Notes: a model not told the origin generated them from the sequence alone. Numbered from the stretch's first letter, positions 1 through 9,387 are shown. The stretch is 64,000 nt of DNA from Undibacterium sp. 5I1 (GCF_034314085.1 NZ_JAVIWI010000001.1:3658001-3722000); one strand, 5' to 3'. Numbers and translations are program-made.

Positions 1-236
1 GCCAGCGGCTTAAACTTGGCGGCGATGGCGGCTTGCTGAATGTCGTGGATAGAAAGTCGCGCGCTTTTATCCTCAAAAACCTCAAACTCAGAATTAAGCG
101 AACGTTGCGTGGTGGCAGAGTCTAATTGCAGAGTGGCAGCGGCAGCGTGATTGAGCATGCCGGCTAGCAAGAGATAGCTGAGTAGGCAGCTGAAAAATAT
201 CCGCAGGCAAATGTTGAATTTTCTCCCTATCATCAT
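1..236 (-). CDS. N-terminus of a 7TMR-DISM-type sensor protein (partial)
   Basis: The reverse strand opens with ATG at 236 and runs off the left edge of the window without a stop. The first 30 or so residues form a signal peptide (basic MIGRK start, a long hydrophobic stretch with CLLSYLLLAGML, then an Ala-rich cleavage region). After it comes a stretch containing FEVFEDKSARLSIHDI and AIAAKFKPL. That arrangement is typical of the extracellular 7TMR-DISM domain at the start of membrane-bound histidine kinases and diguanylate cyclases. The output domain lies outside the window, so only a membrane receptor role is proposed. Confidence 0.6.
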   Translation of the reverse strand, partial: MMIGRKFNICLRIFFSCLLSYLLLAGMLNHAAAATLQLDSATTQRSLNSEFEVFEDKSARLSIHDIQQAAIAAKFKPL

Positions 237-436
237 GTGCTGACTCTGGTTATTTCCTTAAACACCTGCGTTGTCTGTCTGGTCTTTTGCTCTGGCCGGC
301 TAAGAGACTACAACGCTGGCTAGACCTTGTTCGGTCTTGGCAAAGTAAGATTTCAGACTAACAAGATTTAGTGCCGTGCGCAACTGAAAAGAATCCTAGT
401 TTACAACAAAGGTTTTATGAGTGATTTAGCACTTAG

Positions 437-669
437 CCCAGATTTTCCATTGGAACAGCGACAAGTGTGCCTTTGGCGAACTGACTGGCTAGACGCGACG
501 ACGACGCAAGCTGCATCTTGCTAGGAGGAGCAACAACGCTAGGCAGTTCGCCAAAGGTGCAATTGTCGCTGTAGCGTTTCCACTCAAATCGCGGTGGTGC
601 TATCCCTCTGAAGACCGCATGCCCTCTGCCTTTTTTGCGAAGTAGTAGCGGTCTAATGGAAAATCTGGG
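437..669. mobile_element. MITE-like element, copy 1 (233 bp, 5-bp target duplication)
   Basis: The element is bounded by perfect 15-bp terminal inverted repeats, CCCAGATTTTCCATT at 437-451 and its complement at 655-669. CTTAG directly flanks both ends (432-436 and 670-674), which looks like a 5-bp target-site duplication. It encodes no plausible protein. Inside is a second inverted repeat built on CCTTTGGCGAACTG and its complement. Almost the same sequence recurs in inverted orientation at 36475-36706. This is a non-autonomous transposable element by structure; the parent transposase is not in the window. Confidence 0.8.
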
Positions 670-791
670 CTTAGTTCGGCAGTTAATTCGGCGCTGAAGA
701 CATCAGCATAAACCGGTACGACAAGGCAAATGGTAGCGAGGCGTTTGTGTAGAAGAATTTACTTTCAGAAAAGCTTAAGTGTTACCGGGCT

Positions 792-880
792 AAATATACT
801 CCCCCTTAATTTTTTTAAAAATATCGTATTATCCATATATTATATGGGCATCTAAAATATACCCAACCGGAGTATATTTA
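792..880 (+). repeat. ATACTCCCC/GAGTAT intergenic element, copy 1
   Basis: The left arm is AAATATACTCCCC and the right arm AAATATACCC...GGAGTATATTT. Between them is a weak hairpin with ATCCA and TGGGCAT sides around an AT-rich loop. It is one of seven related elements in this window, all intergenic, in both orientations. It lies in the gap between the receptor gene start and the end of the LysR gene. The rest of the 241-1038 gap holds the MITE and a GC-rich palindrome but no gene. Confidence 0.65.
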
Positions 881-932
881 TTCATTGACTCTGTTAGCGG
901 CAAGTATTGATTTGAACTACACCGGACAACAC

Positions 933-956
933 CCCTCGCCCGCGTGCGGGAGAGGG
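933..956. repeat. GC-rich palindrome of the CCCTCxCCCGC type
   Basis: CCCTCGCCCGC at 933-943 and GCGGGAGAGGG at 946-956 form a hairpin with a 2-base loop and one mismatch. Similar palindromes are scattered between genes in many proteobacterial genomes. It sits close to the end of the LysR gene on the opposite strand, but there is no T-tract, so a terminator role is not supported. Confidence 0.4.
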
Positions 957-1038
957 AGCTTTTTGGCTTCTACAGGCAGCAAAGCAGCAGGTCACGTAGC
1001 AGAAATCATCAGCAGAAACCCTGAACACAGGTCCCTCA

Positions 1039-2019
1039 TCAATAACCATCAAAATTCTTCTCATGACTTAACTCAGGCAACAAGGCGTCGTTGGTCATCG
1101 TGATCAGGCTATCACGTAGCCATTTGTGCGCCGGATTGCGGGCATCTCTTTCGTGCCAAAGCATATCGACGTGGACTTCTGGCATCTCAAGCGGCAATTC
1201 TTTCCATATCAAGGCATCGATCATGCCAGTAGATTCAATCAGATGGCGTGGTAACACCGTCAGCAGATCAGAATTGGCGACCACTTTGCCGCCGGTAAAG
1301 AACTGATTTACGGTCAGCAAAATGCGGCGTTCCAAACCCATCTGAGCCAGACTTTCATCGACCAGACCATGCGCTCTGCCCGAAAAACTGACCAGCAAAT
1401 GATTACATTTACAGTATTTTTCTAGCGTCAATTCTTCCGACGCCATCGGATGTCCTTTGCGCATCACGCAAACATAGTGGCCAGAATACAGGCGCTCATG
1501 CCGTATCGGACTGCTGGCGGCGCCTTGCCCCGCAATCATCTGTGCCACCACGCCAGGGAAAAAGCCAACCGCAATATCAATATCACCGCGGATTAGCAAA
1601 GGTCGTGGCTCACGCGTGGTCAGCGGCACCATGCGGGCGTTGATCCCAGGGGCGTCGCGCTCAATGAAGCGCACCAGATTTGGCATCCAGAGCGCCGCCG
1701 TCGCATCCGCCATCGCCATGCGAAAGGTCACTTGCGCCTTGGACACGTCAAAATGTGTGGGGGCAATAGCCGCCTCCAGATTCGACAGTGCCTGACGGAT
1801 TGCTGGCCACAAGGTCTCGGCGCGCGGGGTTGGCTTTACGCCGTATGCGGTGCGGATCAATAACTCATCGCCCAGCGAATAACGCAAACGCTTTAAGGCA
1901 TTAGAGACCGCCGGTTGCGTCATCGCCAGCTTGTCCGCTGCGCGAGTCAGGTTTTGCTCCACCATGACAGCATCAAATACCCGCAGCAGATTGAGGTCGA
2001 GAGTTAGAAAGTTCATCAA
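1039..2019 (-). CDS. LysR-family transcriptional regulator
   Basis: The protein has 326 residues, a normal size for the family. The N-terminal winged helix-turn-helix (about residues 6-65) carries the classic LNLLRVFDAV, LTRAADKL and TQPAVSNALKRLR segments. The rest is the periplasmic-binding-protein-like effector domain. The N-terminus resembles the NodD/NahR/PcpR-like branch of LysR proteins, whose members often respond to aromatic or small organic effectors, but no effector can be assigned. The neighbouring gene on the left is 800 bp away and the small gene on the right is divergent, so the regulated promoter is not obvious. It may act on the 2246 gene across the shared upstream gap. Confidence 0.9.
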   Translation of the reverse strand: MMNFLTLDLNLLRVFDAVMVEQNLTRAADKLAMTQPAVSNALKRLRYSLGDELLIRTAYGVKPTPRAETLWPAIRQALSNLEAAIAPTHFDVSKAQVTFRMAMADATAALWMPNLVRFIERDAPGINARMVPLTTREPRPLLIRGDIDIAVGFFPGVVAQMIAGQGAASSPIRHERLYSGHYVCVMRKGHPMASEELTLEKYCKCNHLLVSFSGRAHGLVDESLAQMGLERRILLTVNQFFTGGKVVANSDLLTVLPRHLIESTGMIDALIWKELPLEMPEVHVDMLWHERDARNPAHKWLRDSLITMTNDALLPELSHEKNFDGY

Positions 2020-2245
2020 AGCCGCCTATGAGTGTAGATGTTGCAGATAAAGGCCAGTTCAGTTTAAGAGAACACTACGCAAAATTGAGCAAAAACGCCT
2101 CAGAAAGCACCAGCCTAAATATCCTATCATTTCTACAATTATTCACAAATACCATAGTAGATATGAGAAATGATAATTAGATTTATATATTGCACTGCAA
2201 TATAGTTCTATCATCGCAAATATAGACAGAAATGTGGAGAATAAA

Positions 2246-2563
2246 ATGGCTTTCCTTGATATCGCTTTCCCAGTTACCAGCGCCGTCCCAGTAGCACAAA
2301 TGGCAATTTCAACCGTTGTTGGTGCAGCTCGCCCATTGTTGGGCTTAGGCATTTTGGCAACGATGGCAATCGTCTTTAAACCTATGCTAGTCGGCATGTT
2401 GCGCGCAGCATTGCTGGTTTTGAAGCCAAAACTGACACGTGAAGAAAAAACCGCAAAACGCAATTTGCGCAACGTTATGACGATCCACCGAATCGCCAGT
2501 GAGTTTGATTCCAGTTCGCCAAATCTGGCTGCAGAACTGCGCGCAATGGCTGGTCGTAACTAA
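2246..2563 (+). CDS. small hypothetical membrane-associated protein
   Basis: Start chosen at ATG 2246 because GTGGAG sits at 2234-2239, a good ribosome binding site; the longer GTG start would fall inside that site. The protein has 105 residues. A hydrophobic N-terminal half (AVPVAQMAISTVVGAARPLLGLGILATM and a following short hydrophobic stretch) could form two membrane segments. A basic tail (KLTREEKTAKRNLR) follows, ending in a polar helix. I do not recognise a family. The next small gene begins 15 bp after its stop, so the two may be co-transcribed and end at the shared terminator at 2931. Confidence 0.6.
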   Translation: MAFLDIAFPVTSAVPVAQMAISTVVGAARPLLGLGILATMAIVFKPMLVGMLRAALLVLKPKLTREEKTAKRNLRNVMTIHRIASEFDSSSPNLAAELRAMAGRN

Positions 2564-2578
2564 TAAATAGCGTTAATT

Positions 2579-2866
2579 TTGAAGTATTCTAGCAATAGAT
2601 TGCTGCAACACGGCAAAAATAGCAAAAGCCAACAGCGTGCTGTTGTTGGTTCTAAGAGCCTGGCATCGATGTTGCCGACCATGATCAGCAGCGGGATTAT
2701 CACTTTAGTTGTGACCGCCGTAATGCGTTTAGTATGGCTTGGTGTAGACAATAATTTTTTTGGTGCATGGATGGAGGCGTGGTTGATTACCTGGTCTATC
2801 GCCTTCCCGGTTGCTTACATGATTAAGCCGGTCGTTAATCAGCTGGCCCGGAAGCTAACTAATTAA
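2579..2866 (+). CDS. DUF2798-like small membrane protein
   Basis: The protein has up to 95 residues with two hydrophobic segments. The pattern LPTMISSGIITLVVTAVMRLVW, then AWMEAWLITWSIAFPVAYMIKPVVNQL, matches the two-helix arrangement of DUF2798 proteins as I know them (MxS in helix 1, W.AWPIAFP and a PxV in helix 2). The reading frame opens with TTG at 2579 without a clear ribosome binding site. The first in-frame ATG (2669) would cut into helix 1, so a non-ATG start is likely. Function of the family is unknown. It follows the 2246 gene closely. Confidence 0.6.
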   Translation: MKYSSNRLLQHGKNSKSQQRAVVGSKSLASMLPTMISSGIITLVVTAVMRLVWLGVDNNFFGAWMEAWLITWSIAFPVAYMIKPVVNQLARKLTN

Positions 2867-2930
2867 GTCTGTACTTGAATAAATACTTGAGTAAATATTT
2901 AAGTAAGTAAGCACAAAGCAAAAAAAACTA

Positions 2931-2963
2931 AAAAGCCGTAAGCATTTGCTCGCGGCTTTTTTT
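2931..2963 (+). terminator. rho-independent terminator after the two small genes
   Basis: AAAAGCCG at 2931-2938 pairs with CGGCTTTTTTT at 2953-2963, giving a hairpin followed by a T-run on the + strand. It lies 65 bp after the stop of the DUF2798-like gene and would also stop transcripts from the other side through the A-run. Confidence 0.75.
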
Positions 2964-3063
2964 ATTTTTGCGTGTGTAGTCTATGAACATTGCGCCATAT
3001 ATCTTTGCTTGATTGCGTCCTGAATATTTTTGATAGCGGTGTCCCGCTCCCGATTCTTCAACA

Positions 3064-4649
3064 CTAGTTCAAGCGCAGGCGCATACCGCCAGATGGTCCA
3101 CCGTCTAGTCTGAATAAACTGACTACATGACTCAAATTGTCGGCCTGTTCCTGTAGCGCAGTTGCCGCTGCCGCTGCTTCTTCGACCAATGCTGCGTTTT
3201 GCTGCGTAATTTGATCCATTTGTACGATTGCGGTATTGATCTGGTCTATTCCCGCGCTTTGCTCAGAACTTGCCTCGGTGATTTCACCTATCATATCGCT
3301 GACCCGCTTTACGCTGTTGACTACCTCCGTCATGGTTTTTCCTGCCTCATCCACTAGTTTGGAACCTACCCCCACTTTAGTCACAGAATCGTTAATTAAC
3401 TCTTTAATTTCTTTTGCTGCGCTGGCCGATCGTTGCGCCAGATTACGTACCTCGGAGGCTACCACCGCGAAACCTCGACCTTGTTCTCCGGCTCTTGCGG
3501 CTTCCACCGCGGCATTCAATGCCAAAATATTTGTCTGGAACGCGATGCTGTCGATCACGCTAATGATATCGACAATCTTTTTAGAAGACTCGTTGATTGA
3601 GCCCATCGTTGCGACAACCTCAGAAACCACTTGCCCACCTTTTTGCGCAACACTCGATGCAGAATGTGCCAGTTGATTGGCCTGACGGGCGTTATCACTA
3701 TTATGTTTAACGGTAGATGTTAGTTCTTCCATCGACGACGCAGTCTCTTCTAAGGAACCAGCCTGGCTCTCTGTTCGTGCCGACAAATCCATATTGCCGT
3801 TAGCAATTTCGGATGATGCTGTGGCAATCAAATCGGTACCGTTGCGTACTTCACTTACGACAGCAAATAACTTCGCGTTCATGTCACGTAATGCCGCCAA
3901 CAATTCTCCTGTCTCATCGGTCGTGTTGGACTCAATCTCGCTGGTGAGATCACCTGCAGCAACGGTTTTTGCAATTCTTACTGCGGCTTGTAACGATGTT
4001 GCGACTATCTTTGCAATCACGTAGGCCAAGATCAAGCCCAAAGCAATACTGATGACCAAAACAGCGATGATCCATGTTCGTGACGACAAATAAATCTCTT
4101 CGCCTTCTTTATAGGCTCTAATGCCACCATCCACATTAGCATCCACCAGGCCGTCTGCAATTTTTAATATGGCACCATTCAGTTTGGAAGATTCACCTCG
4201 CAGTGTTGTCCGTGATTCTTCAAGCTGTCCCTGACGTGCCTGTTCGATCATTTTTTTGTTTCGACTTTATATTTTTCCCAAAGAGTCAAGTACTCTGCGT
4301 ATTTTTTCTTCTCATCCTCAGTTGTCATTAACTTGACGTATTTGTCTTCATAGCTTTTCAACTCGTCGAAATAGGTATTCCAGCGCTTTGAGTAAAAATC
4401 GATATTTTTAGCATCGCCGCTGGAGAGGACGATTTGCATTTCTTGTGTGCGCAAACGTGACATGCGCTCTTTGATCCCCATAGCCGCGTTGACGCTAGGC
4501 ATCCAATTGGTCCCCAGCTCATAGGTCGCACTATTGACTCTCGCCAGTTGAATAACAGCAAAGATCCCAAGAAAACTAGTGAGAACGAGAAGGAGAACGA
4601 AACCAACATACAGTTTGGAGGCGATACGCAAGTTATAAAACAATTTCAT
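3064..4649 (-). pseudogene. methyl-accepting chemotaxis protein, split by a homopolymer frameshift
   Basis: Two overlapping frames make one receptor. The N-terminal part (4649 to 4248) starts at ATG 4649, 6 bp after AGGAG. It has a membrane helix and a four-helix-bundle ligand domain, and stops at TGA just after KVETKK. The C-terminal part (4251 to 3064) resumes with MIEQARQG and continues with a second membrane helix (about 3-frame residues 58-80), HAMP and a complete signalling domain ([21 protein letters not shown] hairpin region). The break is at a run of seven A on the coding strand (4257-4251); one extra A would restore a protein of about 529 residues, the usual size. This could be real decay, slippage-dependent expression, phase variation or a sequencing error. 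Confidence 0.85.
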
Positions 4650-4765
4650 GTGCAACTCCTGAAAGGGGTTAACTGAAAAATTGCAGCAACTTCGAGAGAG
4701 GGAATTGAGGCAGAGTGCTTAATATACGCCCGAACTAAAACCTTGTCGAACTCAATTGAGCAAGC

Positions 4766-4799
4766 AAAAAAAAGCCGCAACGTGAGTAGCGGCTTTTTT
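4766..4799 (-). terminator. rho-independent terminator of pckG
   Basis: AAAAAAAGCCGC (4767-4778) and GCGGCTTTTTT (4789-4799) form a stem with a T-run on either strand. It lies 28 bp beyond the pckG stop codon on the reverse strand and upstream of the chemotaxis receptor gene. Confidence 0.75.
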
Positions 4800-4826
4800 G
4801 AGGTTTAATGCTAACTTATCTCTGAA

Positions 4827-6683
4827 CTATGCTGCCAAGCGTTTTTCCAGCGCAGCTTTGGTTGCTTGCAGTTCTGCTGGCAAGTGGTATTTCAACTTAT
4901 CAAACAATTCTGCGTGCAAAGCCAGTTCTGCGATCCAGGCGTCTTTGTCGATCGAGGTAATGGTGTTGAATTGTTCTTGCGTAAAATCTAGGCCATCCCA
5001 AGTCAGATCGCTAAATTCTGGTGTCACGCCGAAGATGTTTTCTACGCCTTTAGCAGTACCGTCGATACGACCCAGCATCCACGACAGAACACGCATATTG
5101 TCGCCAAAACCAGGCCATACAAATTTACCATCGGCATCGGTACGGAACCAGTTGACGCAATAAATTTTTGGTTGTTGCGCGCCGGAAGCAGCGATTTTTT
5201 TGCCGATTTCTAACCAGTGTTGGAAGTAATCACTCATGTGATAACCCATAAAAGGCAACATCGCAAACGGATCACGACGCACAATCCCTTGCTGACCGAC
5301 AGCTGCTGCCGTGGTTTCTGATCCCATCGTCGCTGCCATGTATACGCCCTCTACCCAGTCGCGGGCTTCGGTTACCAGCGGCACGGTAGTAGAACGACGA
5401 CCACCAACAATGAAGGCAGAAATCGGTACGCCAGCAGGATCGTCCCATGCTGCATCCAGCACCGGATTTTGTGTTGCCGCAACCGTGAAACGAGAATTTG
5501 GATGTGCTGCTTTACGACCTGTTTCTTTAGCAATGGCAGGTGTCCAGTCTTTACCTTGCCAGTCGATCAAATGGGCTGGCGCCTCTTTGGTCATGCCTTC
5601 CCACCAAACATCACCATCATCCGTTAAACCGACGTTAGTGAAAATCGTATCGCCGCGTACTGAGGCCATGCAATTAAAGTTGGTTTTATCGTTGGTACCA
5701 GGTGCCACGCCAAAATAACCCGCCTCAGGATTGATCGCGTATAAACGACCATCTTTACCCGGCTTAATCCAAGCAATGTCATCACCGATCGTTGTGACTT
5801 TCCAGCCGTCGAAACTGGCTGGCGGAATCAACATGGAGAAATTAGTTTTACCGCAAGCAGACGGGAAAGCCGCTGCGACGTAATGCTTTTTGCCCTCTGG
5901 CGATTCCACACCAAGGATCAGCATATGTTCTGCCAGCCAGCCCTGATCACGACCCATGGTGGACGCGATACGCAAAGCGAAGCATTTTTTGCCCAGCAGT
6001 GCATTGCCACCGTAGCCAGAACCGTATGACCAGATTTCACGCGTCTCTGGATAATGCACGATGTATTTTGTCGCGTTGCATGGCCATGCAACATCTTGCT
6101 GACCTTTGGCCAAAGGTGCGCCGACAGTATGCATACACGGGACAAAATCGCCATCCGTACCCAGCACTTCATACACTGCTTTGCCCATACGCGTCATGAT
6201 GCGCATGTTGACTGCAACGTAAGGCGAATCCGATAATTCCACACCGATATGCGCGATAGGAGAACCCAGCGGGCCCATCGAGAATGGCACCACATACATG
6301 GTGCGGCCACGCATACAGCCATCAAACAAAGGATTTAAAGTTGCGCGCATTTGATCTGGCGCCATCCAATTGTTCGTCGGACCTGCATCGACCTCGTTGG
6401 CGCTGCAAATGTAAGTGCGGTCTTCTACCCGGGCCACGTCGGTAGGATCAGAGCAAGCCAGATAGCTGTTAGGGCGCTTGGCTTCATTGAGTTTTTTCAT
6501 GGTACCGCCAGCGACCATCTGGGCGCAGAGACGGTCGTATTCTTCGGTACTACCGTCGCACCAGTAGATGCTGTCCGGTTTTGTCAGTGCCGCCATGTCG
6601 GCGACCCAGTTGATTAATTTTTGTTGCTTTACGTATGCGGGTGCGTTGATTGCTGCCACGCCGCCCATGATAGGTTGATTCAC
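4827..6683 (-). CDS. pckG: phosphoenolpyruvate carboxykinase (GTP)
   Basis: The enzyme converts oxaloacetate and GTP to phosphoenolpyruvate, GDP and CO2, the first committed step of gluconeogenesis, in the cytosol. The start is GTG at 6683: GGAGGTAGTATC lies just upstream, and 618 residues is the normal length for the GTP-type enzyme, whereas the open frame extends far further upstream without homology. Diagnostic pieces include the kinase P-loop [15 protein letters not shown] and CDGSTEEY near the N-terminus, the [21 protein letters not shown] segment, [14 protein letters not shown], and [19 protein letters not shown] with DGTAKG near the C-terminus. It is monocistronic, with its own terminator. 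The 414-bp gap to the next gene (6684-7097) holds its upstream region and a hairpin near the facing gene. Confidence 0.97.
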   Translation of the reverse strand: MNQPIMGGVAAINAPAYVKQQKLINWVADMAALTKPDSIYWCDGSTEEYDRLCAQMVAGGTMKKLNEAKRPNSYLACSDPTDVARVEDRTYICSANEVDAGPTNNWMAPDQMRATLNPLFDGCMRGRTMYVVPFSMGPLGSPIAHIGVELSDSPYVAVNMRIMTRMGKAVYEVLGTDGDFVPCMHTVGAPLAKGQQDVAWPCNATKYIVHYPETREIWSYGSGYGGNALLGKKCFALRIASTMGRDQGWLAEHMLILGVESPEGKKHYVAAAFPSACGKTNFSMLIPPASFDGWKVTTIGDDIAWIKPGKDGRLYAINPEAGYFGVAPGTNDKTNFNCMASVRGDTIFTNVGLTDDGDVWWEGMTKEAPAHLIDWQGKDWTPAIAKETGRKAAHPNSRFTVAATQNPVLDAAWDDPAGVPISAFIVGGRRSTTVPLVTEARDWVEGVYMAATMGSETTAAAVGQQGIVRRDPFAMLPFMGYHMSDYFQHWLEIGKKIAASGAQQPKIYCVNWFRTDADGKFVWPGFGDNMRVLSWMLGRIDGTAKGVENIFGVTPEFSDLTWDGLDFTQEQFNTITSIDKDAWIAELALHAELFDKLKYHLPAELQATKAALEKRLAA

Positions 6684-7042
6684 GATACTACCTCCAATGC
6701 CATTTAATAGAAATCTGTGTAGCGGCACGGCAGGATCGTCGTTAGGGGATGCCAGCGGTGCGAACTTTGACTTAACATAAGCCAGCTCAAGCACAACGCG
6801 GACAGGCACGATGACGGCGGTTCTGTCGGATAAAAAATCAGTCTGGTGTGCTTTTGTTTTTAAATGCTCACCAAACAAACTCTTACGAAAGCAACAATGT
6901 AATATTGCATTCAGACTCACACACTGCACGATGCGGCAGGCGCAAGAATCAAAAAGCTACGTGGGCTGGTATTGTACACTCGCCACCCGCCAATCGCTAA
7001 TTTGCTTCAGAAACCTTATTATTTAAATAATTTTTATGATGT

Positions 7043-7070
7043 TTAATTGAGAAAGCAATTCTCTAATTAA
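7043..7070. promoter_or_regulatory. AT-rich inverted repeat upstream of the hydroxyacid dehydrogenase gene
   Basis: TTAATTGAGAA (7043-7053) and TTCTCTAATTAA (7059-7070) form an inverted repeat with one unpaired base and a 5-base loop, ending 27 bp before the ATG at 7098. The position suits an operator or a 5' leader hairpin. No binding protein can be assigned. Confidence 0.4.
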
Positions 7071-7097
7071 CGTCGTAATTTCAGGAAAAAAATCAGT

Positions 7098-8072
7098 ATG
7101 AAAATCGCCATCCTCGATGATTATCAAGACGCCGTTCGCCACTTATCCTGCTTTGATTTACTGCAAGGCCACGAGGTCAAAATCTTCAATAGCAGCGCGG
7201 TGGGTGTCGGTCAGTTAGCGATCCGGCTCGCACCGTTTGATGCGCTGGTATTGATACGCGAACGTACCGTTTTATCCAAAGCGTTGCTGGCAAAATTACC
7301 GAATCTCAAGCTGATTTCACAAACCGGCAAAGTCGCAGGACATATCGACATTGCCGCAGCCACAGAGCGAGGGATCAAGATTGTCGAGGGCATAGGCGAC
7401 CCCACCGCGCCTGCAGAATTGACCTGGGCCCTGATCATGGCAGCCTCGCGCCAGATCCCGCACTACGCCAATAATTTGCAGCACAGCCTATGGCAAACCG
7501 CCTCCATCGACCCGACCCGCAACCGCCTAGGACGGGTATTAAAAAACCGCACGTTGGGGATTTGGGGCTACGGCAAAATTGGCAAAATGATTGCCGGTTT
7601 TGGCAAAGCGTTTGGCATGCAAGTCATGGTCTGGGGGCGCGAGCCAAGCCGACTTCAGGCACAACAAGATGGTTATCAGACTGCCATGTCTAAAGAAGCT
7701 TTTTTTGCGGAAAGCGATGTGCTCAGCCTGCACCTGCGCTTAAACGACGCAACCCGCGGCATCGTCACCCCCGCCGACCTGGCATTGATGAAACCGGACG
7801 CCCTGTTCGTCAACACCAGCCGCGCTGAACTGGTCGCCAGCGGCGCGCTAGAGGCGGCTTTGCCATTAGGTCGTCCAGGGTTTGCCGCGATTGATGTGTT
7901 CGAGACAGAACCAGTACCCGCCAAGCATCCGCTATTACAAATGGAAAACGTCCTCGCCACACCGCATCTGGGCTATGTAGAACAAGACAGCTACGAGATT
8001 TACTTCCGCGCTGCATTTCAGAATATCGTCGACTTTGCTAACGGCACGCCAAAGAATGTTTTAAATCCTTGA
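7098..8072 (+). CDS. D-2-hydroxyacid dehydrogenase family protein
   Basis: The protein has 324 residues. It is expected to reduce a 2-keto acid, or oxidise a D-2-hydroxy acid, with NAD(P)H. The substrate-binding half at the N-terminus starts MKIAILDDYQDA. The nucleotide-binding Rossmann motif GIWGYGKIGKMIAGFGKAFGM lies at about residues 155-175. The catalytic Arg is in NTSRAELV, the Glu in DVFETEPV and the His in TPHLGY, all near their usual places. AGGAAA precedes the ATG. It resembles the branch annotated as D-2-hydroxyacid dehydrogenase family without a fixed substrate rather than SerA or LdhA. Its 3' end abuts the decayed integron on the right. Confidence 0.9.
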   Translation: MKIAILDDYQDAVRHLSCFDLLQGHEVKIFNSSAVGVGQLAIRLAPFDALVLIRERTVLSKALLAKLPNLKLISQTGKVAGHIDIAAATERGIKIVEGIGDPTAPAELTWALIMAASRQIPHYANNLQHSLWQTASIDPTRNRLGRVLKNRTLGIWGYGKIGKMIAGFGKAFGMQVMVWGREPSRLQAQQDGYQTAMSKEAFFAESDVLSLHLRLNDATRGIVTPADLALMKPDALFVNTSRAELVASGALEAALPLGRPGFAAIDVFETEPVPAKHPLLQMENVLATPHLGYVEQDSYEIYFRAAFQNIVDFANGTPKNVLNP

Positions 8073-8159
8073 GTCATACGGGACATCAGCAAAATCGTCC
8101 AGTTACAACGACCTCATCCGTCAACATACAAAACGTGATCTGGCATTGCGTTGTTACCA

Positions 8160-8230
8160 AGCAGGCGTTGGGTGTGTTTCACGCACTTGGTCAAGTAAAC
8201 GAGGTTTACACGACTGATGTTTTTGTCCAT
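8160..8230 (-). pseudogene. integron integrase (intI) remnant, N-terminal stub
   Basis: Reading leftwards from ATG 8230, the first five codons (MDKNI) and the next 40 or so bases match the better-preserved stub at 28731. A single-base shift after about codon 8 destroys the frame, and nothing further resembles a tyrosine recombinase. This is the degraded start of an integrase gene beside its own attI site. The 8073-8160 stretch shows no recognisable gene. Confidence 0.6.
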
Positions 8231-8365
8231 TTGCTTATACTGTGTATTTGATCAGTTTAACTAAAAATAGCTAACGTTCATCGGCGTTTCAAGAGATGTA
8301 GAGCAAGCTTGTTATTTTTCTTCTGTCGGTTATTATTGCAAAATGAAAATTAAATCACGTTAGGC
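8231..8365 (+). other. integron attI site and intI/Pc promoter region, left copy
   Basis: The segment ends with the core site ACGTTAGGC (GTTAGGC at 8359-8365), immediately before the first cassette. About 135 bp is nearly the same, in inverted orientation, as 28596-28730 (both contain AGCAAGCTTGTTATTTTTCTT and the following TCGGTTATTATTGCAAAATG). It lies between the intI stub and the cassette gene, exactly where attI is expected. A degenerate TACTG-N10-CAGTT at the intI side corresponds to the LexA-box-like site preserved in the right copy. Confidence 0.75.
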
Positions 8366-8368
8366 CCC

Positions 8369-8764
8369 ATGAAGAACACCCCTGCAGCCGCTGACTACTG
8401 GACTCAGTTCATTGCGTCACGGCCCGAATTTCCGGTAGGTCCGCAGTTGCTTGCGCAGTTTCACGCCGGCTCGATACGGAGCCTATGCGATTGCGGCTGC
8501 AACAGCTATGAATTCGATCCAACGCACGAACCAAACGTCCCACTATTAGCAACCGCAGATGGGCGGTACGGGTGCGTCTTTGAGATATCGTTTCAATCCG
8601 AAGACAAGAACGGTTCTGTCGAGTTAGCAGTGTTTGCGGATGGTCAGGGGCGTCTGGCTGCCATTGAAGTTGACTACTGTGCGAACTCCTACCCTATGCC
8701 GCAGGCGGTCAAGCTCGAAGAGGCTCCATATCATTTGCGCGTGTCACAGGCACTTGGCGCCTAA
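8369..8764 (+). CDS. integron cassette protein of unknown function
   Basis: The protein has 131 residues, is soluble and rather acidic, with a cysteine pair cluster LCDCGCNSYEF near residue 35 and a further Cys in DYCANSYP. The N-terminal AADYWTQFIASRPEF resembles hypothetical proteins I associate with mobile integron cassettes, but no function is known. The ATG is 3 bp after the attI core site, so it relies on the integron promoter, and the stop codon TAA is inside the attC core (GCCTAAC). That tight packing is a hallmark of gene cassettes. Confidence 0.8.
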   Translation: MKNTPAAADYWTQFIASRPEFPVGPQLLAQFHAGSIRSLCDCGCNSYEFDPTHEPNVPLLATADGRYGCVFEISFQSEDKNGSVELAVFADGQGRLAAIEVDYCANSYPMPQAVKLEEAPYHLRVSQALGA

Positions 8765-8870
8765 CCCTTCCATCGAGCGGACTCGCTAAAGCAGGCCGCG
8801 CTACACTCTCTCGTCTATTTTCCGTTCCGTGCGGCCTGCTTTAGCGAGCCGCTCATGTCAAACGTTAGAC
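8759..8870 (+). other. attC recombination site of the left cassette
   Basis: GCCTAAC (8759-8765) and GTTAGAC (8864-8870) are the outer core sites. Between them CTCGCTAAAGCAGGCCGC pairs perfectly with GCGGCCTGCTTTAGCGAG, an 18-bp stem that folds the single strand into the hairpin recognised by IntI. Its length of 112 bp is within the normal range. The presence of this site confirms the preceding gene as a cassette. Confidence 0.88.
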
Positions 8871-9039
8871 CCGCGGAGACTTGCAAATGAAAATCGTGCG
8901 AAGAACTCTTGGAGCGTAGCGCGATCGTACCTGCTTACTCAAAAACGATATATGAATAAACGTTTCCTATAAATTTTCTGAGAGCGTGTGCTATTTTTAA
9001 TTCAGCTTTAGATGCAAGCAAAACACACCAAACCCAGCA

Positions 9040-9387
9040 ATGAAAAAAGCGATCATTCTGTTTCTTCTGGCGATACCGACTATATTGCTTATCCACTTTA
9101 ACGAGAGAGCACATCATAGCCTTCCGAATTGGCTGATTTTTCTCTCAGCCGCGCCGTTTTTTCTGACCTTAATCACCACCAAAGATCCGGATCAGGATAT
9201 GTTCGGCGAGGCCAGTGCGTCCGTTGGGAACTGGTTACTCTTGTTGTTGGGAGTCGGAGGGATGCTGTTTGGTGTTGTCGGCTTCTCGTTACGAGACACA
9301 AGCGCAGTATTGGGTTTATTTGGCTGGGTACTGCCATTTGCGATGGTCGTCACCGTTGTTGCCATGATGAGAATTCTTCGGAAGTGA
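9040..9387 (+). CDS. small integral membrane protein, function unknown
   Basis: The protein has 115 residues with four hydrophobic segments: an N-terminal ILFLLAIPTILLI, then LPNWLIFLSAAPFFLTLI, GNWLLLLLGVGGMLFGVVGF and VLGLFGWVLPFAMVVTVVAM. Between segments 2 and 3 is a short acidic loop (TKDPDQDMFGEAS). The end is basic (RILRK). It could be a second, attC-less cassette behind the one at 8369, because it lies downstream in the same direction, but no attC follows it. There is no convincing ribosome binding site. I do not recognise the family. Confidence 0.55.
   Translation: MKKAIILFLLAIPTILLIHFNERAHHSLPNWLIFLSAAPFFLTLITTKDPDQDMFGEASASVGNWLLLLLGVGGMLFGVVGFSLRDTSAVLGLFGWVLPFAMVVTVVAMMRILRK

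Noticed and set aside
885..1103. Open frame of 72 codons near the start of the window
   Set aside because: It starts in a repeat element and runs through a palindrome into the LysR gene on the other strand; no support.
8069..8251. Open frame over the left attI
   Set aside because: It is the opposite strand of the intI stub and attI; it has no domain.
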